Origin: Nitrospinota bacterium
GTDB lineage: Bacteria > UBA8248
Direction: 5' to 3'
DNA: 22,122 nt
Assembly (NCBI GenBank): GCA_011523725.1
Contig: WTGD01000065.1
Span: 1-22,122 of the forward strand
The notes beneath the pieces are model-generated. The model was not told where the DNA came from, made no database searches, and saw nothing but the letters and a program-made list of their open reading frames with translations. The number at the start of each line of letters is the position of its first letter. The stretch's first letter is position 1. The position numbers were made by a program, and so were the translations under genes. Positions 15,198-21,682 of this stretch are shown here, piece by piece.

Positions 15198-15308
15198 AAC
15201 CCCCCTGTCCCCCCTTAACAGGGGGGCAAGAAAAAGCAAAACCCCCTCTGCCCGGCCGGGGCGCATCGCCTTTTTATACCCCCCTGTCAAGGGGGGGTAG
15301 GGGGGGTT
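15198..15308. repeat. Dispersed palindrome, family B (second copy, with longer centre)
   Basis: The ends AACCCCCCTGTCCCCCC and GGGGGGGTAGGGGGGGTT mirror each other. Each side holds a C-run/G-run hairpin (15209-15226 and 15279-15297). The centre is longer than in the 12556 copy and contains its own CGGCCGG segment. It lies between the DoxX gene and the PIN toxin gene, both of which end toward it, so it may act as a two-way terminator. Function is inference. Confidence 0.75.
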
Positions 15309-15398
15309 CGTTTTCAAGGTAAGGAGAGGATGAGCGAGGCGGGTTTTTCACCAACCCCGACAAGGAGAGTTCAAGGCCGGGGGCGGCCCGCCGGGCGC

Positions 15399-15818
15399 TT
15401 ACGGCGCGTCCCAGGGGTTCACGACGTCGAGTTCGAGGCCGTCGAAATCCCGGACGTTTCTCGTCGCAATCGCAAGGTCGTGCGCCGCGGCCGTCCCCGC
15501 GATAAGCGCGTCCCCCATATCCAGCACGCGGCCCGCGCGATGCGCCCGCGCCCTCAAGGCCGCGGCCCGGGCGGCTTCGGACTGCCCCACGGGCAGAACC
15601 CTGTCCGCGTATTCCGAGGTGAATGCGGATAATGTCGATCGGATTCCCTCGCGGCGGCGGCCGGGCGGCAGCAGCGCCACGCCGAAATCCAGCTCGTGCA
15701 GGACGACGGCGGAGAGCCACAGGTCCTCAGCGCCTGCGAGGAACGCCGTCACCCGCGAATGCGGCGCGTCCTTCGTCAACTCCGAGATGACGTTGGTATC
15801 GAGGAGAAACCCGCTCAT
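15399..15818 (-). CDS. PIN-domain toxin of a type II toxin-antitoxin pair (VapC/FitB-like)
   Basis: The 139-aa protein is a complete PIN ribonuclease: FLLDTNVISEL (D7), LHELDFG (E42), LDMGDALIAGTA (D103) and TRNVRDFDGL (D124) supply the four-acid metal site. The ending ELDVVNPW is typical of FitB-type PIN toxins. It should cleave RNA (tRNA or rRNA in studied members) when not bound by the antitoxin. Its ATG overlaps the antitoxin stop by 4 bp (ATGA), the usual coupling that keeps toxin synthesis tied to antitoxin. Here the partner is Phd-like, whereas an orphan FitA-like antitoxin sits at 7543. Confidence 0.93.
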   Translation of the reverse strand: MSGFLLDTNVISELTKDAPHSRVTAFLAGAEDLWLSAVVLHELDFGVALLPPGRRREGIRSTLSAFTSEYADRVLPVGQSEAARAAALRARAHRAGRVLDMGDALIAGTAAAHDLAIATRNVRDFDGLELDVVNPWDAP

Positions 15819-16099
15819 TCGGCCTCTTCATCGGCGAAGGGGGTCTCTCTCCGGGAACTTCTCGCCGCCGGGATCTCCAGGTTCGCGCCGCGGGGCATGT
15901 TCTCGACCAGCCACCGCCCCATGGGCTTGCGGGGCGGGTTTTTCGCGTACCACTTCCCGGCGGGCACGACCACGAAGGGCCGCCTCCTGCCGATGTGCTG
16001 CGGCCCCTCCTCCTCGGCGCGGCGCAATACCTCGGACAGGCGCGCCTTGGCCTCGGCGACGGTCCAGACGCGGCGGGGTTCGGGATGCTGTTCGGCCAT
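15815..16099 (-). CDS. Phd/YefM-like antitoxin
   Basis: The 94-aa protein begins with RRVWTVAEAKARLSEVLRRAEEEGPQHIGRRRPFVVVP, the conserved Phd/YefM DNA-binding and dimerisation part. A proline- and arginine-rich C-terminal tail follows that should wrap the PIN toxin. It is encoded first and overlaps the toxin gene by 4 bp. GAGGG lies about 5 nt before the ATG. The palindrome at 16118-16142, 19 bp upstream, is the expected autoregulatory operator. Confidence 0.9.
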   Translation of the reverse strand: MAEQHPEPRRVWTVAEAKARLSEVLRRAEEEGPQHIGRRRPFVVVPAGKWYAKNPPRKPMGRWLVENMPRGANLEIPAARSSRRETPFADEEAE

Positions 16100-16117
16100 G
16101 ACGCCCTCAAGCGAGTA

Positions 16118-16142
16118 AATATAGTCTAATATAGACCATATT
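16118..16142. promoter_or_regulatory. Palindromic operator of the Phd/PIN operon
   Basis: Two 11-bp arms (AATATAGTCTA and TAGACCATATT) form an inverted repeat with one mismatch around a 3-bp ATA spacer. The site lies 19 bp upstream of the antitoxin start, is much more AT-rich than its surroundings and probably overlaps the promoter. Binding by the Phd-like antitoxin or the toxin-antitoxin complex is inferred from how this family is regulated. Confidence 0.65.
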
Positions 16143-16259
16143 ATTGGGCGACGTCAAGGGGGGGAAACTACCCTAAGTTCAGAAGTCTCACATCGCCGAT
16201 AAAACTTTCGAGGGATATCGATTCGGGGCGAGTATCTTCAGGGTAAGCGTTTTTGAAAC

Positions 16260-16285
16260 CCGCCTGTGACGAGCAGGCGGATTTT
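16260..16285 (+). terminator. Terminator-like hairpin
   Basis: A 7-bp perfect stem (CCGCCTG, loop TGACGAG, CAGGCGG) is followed by ATTTTG. On the plus strand this fits a weak intrinsic terminator. No plus-strand gene ends just before it, so it may be a relic or an insulating element at the left edge of the island. Confidence 0.4.
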
Positions 16286-16501
16286 GTCGTTTACGGCTTC
16301 TTCAAATGCTGGGTGTGAGGTGAGAACGGGAGGTTTTTTGACACAGAAGCGGGTGGGGTGCTGTGGTGGGTTGCTTGAATGGGGAGTGGGAGGTGATTTA
16401 ATCTGTGGCTCCTGCCCGGATGAGGATGAGAGCAAGGTAGATATATATTCGACTCAAACCCTTTACAGATACTGTTACTCAGTCTTATAGTCTGTGATAC
16501 C

Positions 16502-16507
16502 TATAAT
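16502..16507 (+). promoter_or_regulatory. Candidate -10 element for the four-gene operon
   Basis: A perfect TATAAT lies 25 bp before the first ATG of the dndC-like gene. No good -35 hexamer lies 16-18 bp upstream, so the promoter would be weak or activator-dependent. It is the only promoter-like site seen in front of the operon. Confidence 0.35.
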
Positions 16508-16531
16508 CTCCGCTCACTACGCCTGGAAGGG

Positions 16532-17737
16532 ATGCCCCATAACATGGAGCAAAAGCCTGCTGGACTGGAACTGGCGCAAGGCTCCATGAACAGAGTTGCG
16601 ACCTCGAACGTTCGAGATGTCGTCGCACGGCTTGATGCCGTGCGCGAAGTGATGCTTGCAGAATACCGAAAGCGCCATTCCGATCCATGGATCGTCGCCT
16701 ATTCTGGTGGCAAAGATTCAACACTCTTATTACACTTGGCATGGGAAATCATGCTGTCGCTTCCTCCGGAGGAGCGGAGGCGTGAGATTCACGTCATGGC
16801 GAACGACACGCTCGTCGAATCGCCTCTTGTCATCCAGCATTTGAAGAAAAGCCTATCGGTTATCCGGGAAGCCGCGCAGGAAGCCGCCTTGCCCGTTCGT
16901 GTCACAATGACAAAGCCATACGTCGATCAGACTTTTTGGGTTAATTTGATTGGCCGTGGCTACATTCCGCCGACGCGTAACTTCCGGTGGTGTACGGATC
17001 GGATGAAGATACTCCCCACCGAACGTCTGCTGGAAAAACTAATGCTCGTCCACAAACGCGCCGTCTTGCTGGTCGGAACGCGTAGAAGCGAATCCCAAAA
17101 CCGCCAACGCAATATGAAAAAGCACGGTGTCAAGGCCCATAAAATGAATCCTCACGGAAGCATTAAGGGATGCCGCATGTTCGCACCGCTCGCCGATTTG
17201 CAGGATGAGGACGTTTGGATGATTCTTATGCAGTTAAAACCGCCTTGGGGTGGTTCTCACCGAAATCTTGTTACGCTCTATCGCAACGCAGGCGGCGGCG
17301 AATGCCCGCTCGTGCTGAGCAAGGAAGACGCGCCTTCGTGCGGGACGACCTCGCCCCGCTTTGGTTGTTGGACCTGCACTGTCGTCCAGAAGGACAAGAG
17401 CCTGCGCGGGCTGATCGACGCCGGACACAAAGATGAGGAAAAACTAGAGGCACTCGCGGATTTTAGGGAGTGGCTCATCGAGTTGCGCGAAAACGACGGG
17501 AACCGGATGCCTGTGCGGCGGGACGGGAAAGCGCGGATCAAGGCCAACGGAAATCGCGTCTTGGGGCCTTTCCTCCTCGAAGTGCGGGAGGAAATTCTCG
17601 AAGGCCTGAAAAAACTAGAAAGCGCAGTGGGAGAGCAACTCATCTCCGCACACGAAATCGAGATGATCCACGACATCTGGCGCATCGACAGAGTCCGCGA
17701 AGACGGCCGTCTCGCCCTGATAGAAACGTGCACATGA
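16532..17737 (+). CDS. dndC: DndC-type DNA phosphorothioation sulfurtransferase (PAPS reductase-like)
   Basis: The 401-aa protein has the PP-loop SGGKDST (58-64) used to bind ATP. FRWCTDRMK (151-159), GTRRSESQNR (182-191) and FAPLADLQDEDVW (217-229) follow. The cysteine set C258, C270, C279 and C282 (in ECP...SCG...GCWTC) matches the iron-sulfur cluster region of DndC. In Dnd systems DndC activates DNA with ATP so that sulfur replaces a non-bridging phosphate oxygen. It is shorter than the roughly 450-550 residues I expect for DndC, mainly at the C-terminus. Start is uncertain: ATGs at 16532, 16544 and 16586 are all in frame, and the DndC-like part begins near residue 28. Its stop overlaps the next start by 4 bp. 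No dndD or dndE is nearby; the Ssp protein SspD is a related alternative assignment. Confidence 0.88.
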   Translation: MPHNMEQKPAGLELAQGSMNRVATSNVRDVVARLDAVREVMLAEYRKRHSDPWIVAYSGGKDSTLLLHLAWEIMLSLPPEERRREIHVMANDTLVESPLVIQHLKKSLSVIREAAQEAALPVRVTMTKPYVDQTFWVNLIGRGYIPPTRNFRWCTDRMKILPTERLLEKLMLVHKRAVLLVGTRRSESQNRQRNMKKHGVKAHKMNPHGSIKGCRMFAPLADLQDEDVWMILMQLKPPWGGSHRNLVTLYRNAGGGECPLVLSKEDAPSCGTTSPRFGCWTCTVVQKDKSLRGLIDAGHKDEEKLEALADFREWLIELRENDGNRMPVRRDGKARIKANGNRVLGPFLLEVREEILEGLKKLESAVGEQLISAHEIEMIHDIWRIDRVREDGRLALIETCT

Positions 17738-19512
17738 CCGTATCAAATGACAACAATACAGTAATCAGCACCAAGCAAATGGTTTTCTCACATCTGTTTT
17801 ATGAGGGAAGATTTGCAGTGCCTTGGCATCAGCGGCGCTATGACTGGACTAAAGAGCATGTCCGGGAATTGTTGCAAGATATCGACGAAGCTATCAAGGA
17901 AAAGCGCAAATGTTATTTTCTTGGTGCAATCATCCTGATCGAAAAAGGAACAAAAGATTGGCAAATCAATGACGGCCAGCAACGTATGGTGACAATTTCT
18001 CTTATTTGCGCCTGTCTTAGCCGCTTGTTCTATGAAACAAACGAGCAGATTTACGAAAATAACGCTCTCCGCGTTTTGTTCGACTTGGACGTGAATAGTA
18101 CCGCGCGATTGCCCGATACTGATGAGCATGAACCTCGCCTTACCCCACCACGAGACGACAGGACCCGTTACAACCTGATGATTCGAGGTAGCAGCATTGG
18201 CACTAACGGCAAGCTCACCGATGCGTGGCTGGAAATTGAGCAATTCGTTTCGGGGATGGGTATAGAGCAATCCAAGCGGTTCATGGATTTTTTGCTCACT
18301 AAAATCGAAGTCGCGTGTTTACACATACCAGATGAGGTTGACCCGAACTCCGTCTTCGAAACGATCAATTGTCGTGGCAAACAACTCGAAGACCTAGACC
18401 TGATTCGCAACTATTTGTATTCCTACTTCAACGCCTCCGAGGAAAAATCCCGGAGAGACACCGTACACGACAATCTAGAAAATGTGCGCACTCAACTTAG
18501 AACCGATATACGTGCGGGCGAATATGCCCGGTGTTATTTTCAGTGTAAATACGGTTTTTTGCCCAAGCAAAGTTTCTACCGCAAAACCCGGGAAATGATT
18601 CGCTCCACGACCAATCCCCAAAATCCAGCGGATTCTATATATGACTTGGTGTCCGAATTCTCCCTCAAGGATCGTGTGGAACTTTTCAACACGATTGCGA
18701 ACCCGAGTGCGACGAATACTTTTGTCGAAAATTTTGAAAAACATTCCAACTCAAACAGGAAGAAACGGAATCTATCCGTTTTTCTTCAGGAACTAAAAGC
18801 CTATAAGGTGGCACAACCGATGGTGTTCGCCTTGCTGAGCCGCTACGTCATGGAATCGGATGCGGTTAAAAAAAGGCGTTTAGCGAAGCGGGTCCATGCT
18901 GATCTCAATCGCATTACCTCTTTCATCCTGCGGACTGCTTTCGTCGCCCCAAAGTTTGAGCCGTCGCATTTCGAAAGCGAGTTCTCGAATCTAGCGAAAA
19001 GAATCATGTCCGCCAAAGATGTTTACGATGTAGACGTCATGAGTTCCCTGCGAGAGTTCGACGGCACGTATGGAGTCATAGACGATGATAAATTCATTGA
19101 GAAAATGAAAGTCACCGAAATACGCAATACTCGCGATAGGAGAGCCAAGCGTTTCTTGCTCAGCGTGAATCACTCCCTGCAAAGCGACGGCAGGCTGATC
19201 AACGAGCAGCATTGCAGCGTAGAGCATATTCTTCCCAAATCTGAAGAACATTGGTCGAGCTGGAACAATTTCGACGAATATAATCTCGAAGATTGGGTCC
19301 ATCGGATTGGAAACCTGACGCTTCTTGGGCAAGAAGATAACAAACCTGGCAAGAGCGACAACGGAAGTTTTGCTCGCAAGAAAGAGATTTTCGGGCGAAG
19401 CGCGATTAAATTGACTCGAGAACTCGGGTACGACGATTGGTCGCCTGAAGCAATAGCCTCACGGCAAAAGGAGTTGGCGAAACTCGCTGCAAAGGGGGTC
19501 TGGACTTTCTAA
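17734..19512 (+). CDS. DUF262 + DUF1524 (HNH) protein, GmrSD/SspE-like effector
   Basis: The 592-aa protein joins an N-terminal DUF262 domain to a C-terminal DUF1524 HNH nuclease domain. DUF262 features are VPWHQRRYDW (29-38), INDGQQRMVT (78-87, the ParB/Srx-like NTPase-type motif) and VFETINCRGKQLEDLDLIRN (207-226). The HNH part shows SVEHILPKS (495-503, catalytic His H498) and IGNLTLLGQEDNKPGKSDNGSF (525-546, with N527, N536 and N543). All key residues are present. Known relatives are the modification-dependent GmrSD enzymes and SspE, which uses NTP hydrolysis and nicking to block phage DNA in phosphorothioate-marked cells. Position straight after dndC (ATGA overlap) makes it the likely restriction arm here. 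The frame is open upstream to 17470, inside dndC; the overlap start was preferred. Confidence 0.9.
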   Translation: MTVSNDNNTVISTKQMVFSHLFYEGRFAVPWHQRRYDWTKEHVRELLQDIDEAIKEKRKCYFLGAIILIEKGTKDWQINDGQQRMVTISLICACLSRLFYETNEQIYENNALRVLFDLDVNSTARLPDTDEHEPRLTPPRDDRTRYNLMIRGSSIGTNGKLTDAWLEIEQFVSGMGIEQSKRFMDFLLTKIEVACLHIPDEVDPNSVFETINCRGKQLEDLDLIRNYLYSYFNASEEKSRRDTVHDNLENVRTQLRTDIRAGEYARCYFQCKYGFLPKQSFYRKTREMIRSTTNPQNPADSIYDLVSEFSLKDRVELFNTIANPSATNTFVENFEKHSNSNRKKRNLSVFLQELKAYKVAQPMVFALLSRYVMESDAVKKRRLAKRVHADLNRITSFILRTAFVAPKFEPSHFESEFSNLAKRIMSAKDVYDVDVMSSLREFDGTYGVIDDDKFIEKMKVTEIRNTRDRRAKRFLLSVNHSLQSDGRLINEQHCSVEHILPKSEEHWSSWNNFDEYNLEDWVHRIGNLTLLGQEDNKPGKSDNGSFARKKEIFGRSAIKLTRELGYDDWSPEAIASRQKELAKLAAKGVWTF

Positions 19513-19513
19513 T

Positions 19514-19852
19514 ATGATCGACAATCGAAACCAAAACCACCGAAAAGTTTTTAGTTGGGGTTATAATTCTATCGACAGGCTTCCACGATCATCACATGGA
19601 GTTTATGCTTTCTGGTATCAAAAGACTGGTAAATGCATCTATGTAGGTAAAGCTGATAAACAATCCATACAAAAACGAGTAAGAAATCATTGGAACGGAT
19701 CTCACAATGAAATCCTGAAAATGTGGATAGGTGCTTTTGGCGAATATCTGGATATATGCTATACGGAAGTTGAACTAAATAATATTCCTCGATTTGAGCG
19801 ACGTTTGATCAGGCTTTGGAGACCTGAGGCGAATAAGCATCACAATCGGTAA
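19514..19852 (+). CDS. Small stand-alone GIY-YIG nuclease-domain protein
   Basis: The 112-aa protein is almost only a GIY-YIG domain. GVY lies at 29-31 and YVG at 43-45 (in GKCIYVGKA). A basic helix KRVRNHW (54-60) provides the catalytic Arg, and RFERRLIRLWRPEANK provides the catalytic Glu (E95). Such domains cut or nick DNA with a divalent metal. There is no extra DNA-binding domain, so partners may supply specificity. The ATG follows the preceding stop by a single base, and the next gene starts 10 bp after this one ends, so it is embedded in the operon. It is visibly AT-rich: one 60-base line (19561-19620) counts 38% GC, against about 62% in a dndC line (17521-17580). That suggests separate acquisition. 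Confidence 0.83.
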   Translation: MIDNRNQNHRKVFSWGYNSIDRLPRSSHGVYAFWYQKTGKCIYVGKADKQSIQKRVRNHWNGSHNEILKMWIGAFGEYLDICYTEVELNNIPRFERRLIRLWRPEANKHHNR

Positions 19853-19862
19853 GGGGTTTCGA

Positions 19863-21143
19863 ATGGCTACAACGGTTCCTGCGATGAAAGCCCGTTTGGG
19901 CAACACGGATTATTATATTCTATCAATGAAAGCACGAGAATTAGTTCACAGGGTTACGATCCCCAAAGAATTGCCAGAGTGGGAAAACATGTCCCTTGAA
20001 GAGCGTTATCAACGGGACATTGATTTTTCCCGTGTTAGAACGCAAATCGCACCGTATCTCGCCAACGATGATTCGCGTTTTTTCGGTGCTTTTATTGTTA
20101 CGGCGATCAATTTTGAAGAGGCAGTCTCTTTTGAGCCATTGACTGAAGTTATTCCAAAAGGTGTCCCTCAGAGGTACAGACCTGATGTTTCTGGAATGGG
20201 TTTTTTGACTTTCACAGATGGAGAAGTATTTGTACCGTTAGACGGACAACATCGGCTGAAAGCTATTGATTTCGCAATTAACGCACGAGATCAGAACAGT
20301 AAGGAAATTCCTAACATTAGCCCCTGTAATGATCTTGCAAAAGAAGATGTCACCGTTATTTTGGTGCCTTATGAAAAAGAAAAGGCGCGGAAGATATTCA
20401 CACGCGTTAACAAATATGCCAGAAAGACTACAACTGGACAAAACATCGTTACCGACGATGACGATATTGCCGCTGTACTGACGCGAGAAATAGTCAACAA
20501 ACTAATTAGCGGGCGACTAGCTAAATACTCCAGTAGCACCTTGAATACAAAAGAACCACAGTTCACTACTCTCTCTACTATCTACAACTGCAACATAGAA
20601 ATTATTCAGCAGACATATGATTTAAAACTAGATACAAAACAACTACCCGATAACGATAAGCAACGACTCTACCGCAGTAAGGTGCAGGAAATATGGGAGG
20701 CCTTGCTTGATGGGATCGACGTATTTGCTGACGCACTTAGTGATCGGGAAGAAACTGGCGACGAAAAACGTCAAGAAATTCGCAGAACCAATTTGCTCGG
20801 CAAGCCAGTTGGCCAAGAATGCTTGGTACGCGCCTTCTTACGCTTGACGGGTGTTCCCACCAATATGGGCTACCAAGAAGCATGCGAAAGACTGAATGCC
20901 CTCCCTTGGGGTATCACCGAAGAAAATATTGAGAAGGTGTGGCAGGGTGTTCTTTGGAGGGGCGGAGCCTCGAATGGTAGAATCATCACTATGCAACGCA
21001 ACCGTAAACTAGCAATTATGATCATCGCCTATCTCGCTGGCGAAAAGCTTGATGAAGAACAAAAAAGCAATTTGTTGCAGGATTATCTTATGGAATTTAC
21101 CGATTCGGAACTCGAAGGAAAAACTTTGCCTGAGTTACCCTGA
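19863..21143 (+). CDS. dndB: DndB-type DGQHR-domain protein
   Basis: The 426-aa protein carries the DGQHR signature (127-131, in FVPLDGQHRLKAIDFA). QRDIDFSRVRTQIAPYLANDDSRFFGAFIV precedes it and a FTRVNKYARKTTTGQN segment follows, the order seen in DndB. DndB is dispensable for DNA phosphorothioation itself. It modulates how many sites are modified and represses dnd transcription in studied bacteria. Here it may tune the adjoining DndC-like enzyme or the effector. AAGGGG lies about 7 nt before the ATG. It is the last complete gene of the operon; the third and fourth genes are more AT-rich than the first. Some DGQHR proteins outside Dnd systems are unassigned, so the name rests partly on the neighbouring dndC. 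Confidence 0.85.
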   Translation: MATTVPAMKARLGNTDYYILSMKARELVHRVTIPKELPEWENMSLEERYQRDIDFSRVRTQIAPYLANDDSRFFGAFIVTAINFEEAVSFEPLTEVIPKGVPQRYRPDVSGMGFLTFTDGEVFVPLDGQHRLKAIDFAINARDQNSKEIPNISPCNDLAKEDVTVILVPYEKEKARKIFTRVNKYARKTTTGQNIVTDDDDIAAVLTREIVNKLISGRLAKYSSSTLNTKEPQFTTLSTIYNCNIEIIQQTYDLKLDTKQLPDNDKQRLYRSKVQEIWEALLDGIDVFADALSDREETGDEKRQEIRRTNLLGKPVGQECLVRAFLRLTGVPTNMGYQEACERLNALPWGITEENIEKVWQGVLWRGGASNGRIITMQRNRKLAIMIIAYLAGEKLDEEQKSNLLQDYLMEFTDSELEGKTLPELP

Positions 21144-21163
21144 CACCGACGGAAAGCGAACCC

Positions 21164-21196
21164 ATGCCACGACGCACCGCTAATATTTCGCCTTAA
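21164..21196 (+). pseudogene. Possible truncated start of a fifth operon gene
   Basis: Twenty bp after the dndB stop there is an ATG with GGAAAG about 8 nt upstream, followed by a 10-codon frame (MPRRTANISP) and TAA. The spacing and ribosome site look like a genuine gene start in the operon. The frame is lost just upstream of the REP-like palindrome at 21228. This could be the head of a deleted gene or chance; the protein is too short to identify. Confidence 0.25.
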
Positions 21197-21227
21197 GCTC
21201 AGGGTTTCTTTCCTCATCCCCAAAGCA

Positions 21228-21251
21228 GGGCGGTTCGCGAACCGCCCCTAC
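21228..21251. repeat. REP-like palindrome, GGCGG arm type (second copy)
   Basis: A perfect 20-bp palindrome with GGGCGGT arms around TCGCGA is followed by CTAC as in the 7773 copy. It lies in the gap between the dndB-like gene and the nucleotidyltransferase gene, both of which end toward it. Confidence 0.85.
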
Positions 21252-21373
21252 TGGACGCCGGATTAAATCACTCCGGCAAGATGGCGCGCGGGGGCAGCCC
21301 CTCACCCGATCAGGCTCACACTTCCATACGCCCTCCGGCGGCGCGCTGAACCTCGCAGGGATATTACCTGGCT

Positions 21374-21682
21374 TCAAGACGCATAGACGGGAACCCTCGT
21401 CTTCTCTACCGACTCGAGGAAATACGGATTCCTGATGGCCGATTCGACAACCAGATCGACCGGTTTTCCGAAGAGTTGCTCCAGGGATTCCAGCAAACCG
21501 AAGTAGGCGTCCGCATAGGCGGAGAGAGCCTCCGGCCCGAACTCGACCACGAAGTCCAGGTCGCTCCCGCCCGCGTCGTACCGATCCGTCGAGGCCGACC
21601 CGAACAGGTCGAGCCGCTCAACGCCGTGGCGGACGCACAGGCGCTTGAGTTCGTCCATTCTCTCCTCGACGGCGGGAATCAT
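21374..21682 (-). CDS. MNT-type nucleotidyltransferase-domain protein (MntA-like), orphan
   Basis: The 102-aa protein has the minimal nucleotidyltransferase core. LDLFGSASTDRYDAGGSDLDFVVEF holds the GS and DxD motifs (GSDLDF), followed by LFGKPVDLVVE with the third acid. This size and motif set is typical of MntA antitoxins, which AMPylate a HEPN ribonuclease toxin encoded next to them. I looked at the downstream 230 bp (21144-21373) and saw no HEPN frame with the RX4-6H motif. The partner therefore appears to be absent, or encoded elsewhere. The ATG at 21682 follows GGGGGA by about 7 nt and is preferred over an upstream codon at 21712. Confidence 0.85.
   Translation of the reverse strand: MIPAVEERMDELKRLCVRHGVERLDLFGSASTDRYDAGGSDLDFVVEFGPEALSAYADAYFGLLESLEQLFGKPVDLVVESAIRNPYFLESVEKTRVPVYAS

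Larger units (their letters stand above)
16143..16531. other. Intergenic stretch upstream of the phosphorothioation-like operon
   Basis: No credible gene is seen in these 389 bp. It holds a terminator-like hairpin at 16260-16280 and, at its right end, a -10-like TATAAT. A 65-codon minus-strand frame (16238-16435) has no recognisable domain or ribosome site and was not called. Confidence 0.5.

Noticed and set aside
14466..15317. N-terminal extension of the TVP38-like protein
   Set aside because: It runs antisense through the DoxX gene and is low-complexity; the family-typical protein starts at 14465.
16238..16435. 65-codon minus-strand frame upstream of the dndC-like gene
   Set aside because: No ribosome site or known domain; it overlaps the terminator-like hairpin. 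It could be a gene remnant, but this cannot be supported.
16532..21143. Complete canonical Dnd operon (dndBCDE) or BREX system
   Set aside because: No DndD-type ATPase, DndE, DndFGH, cysteine desulfurase, methyltransferase or PglZ-like protein is encoded in the window.
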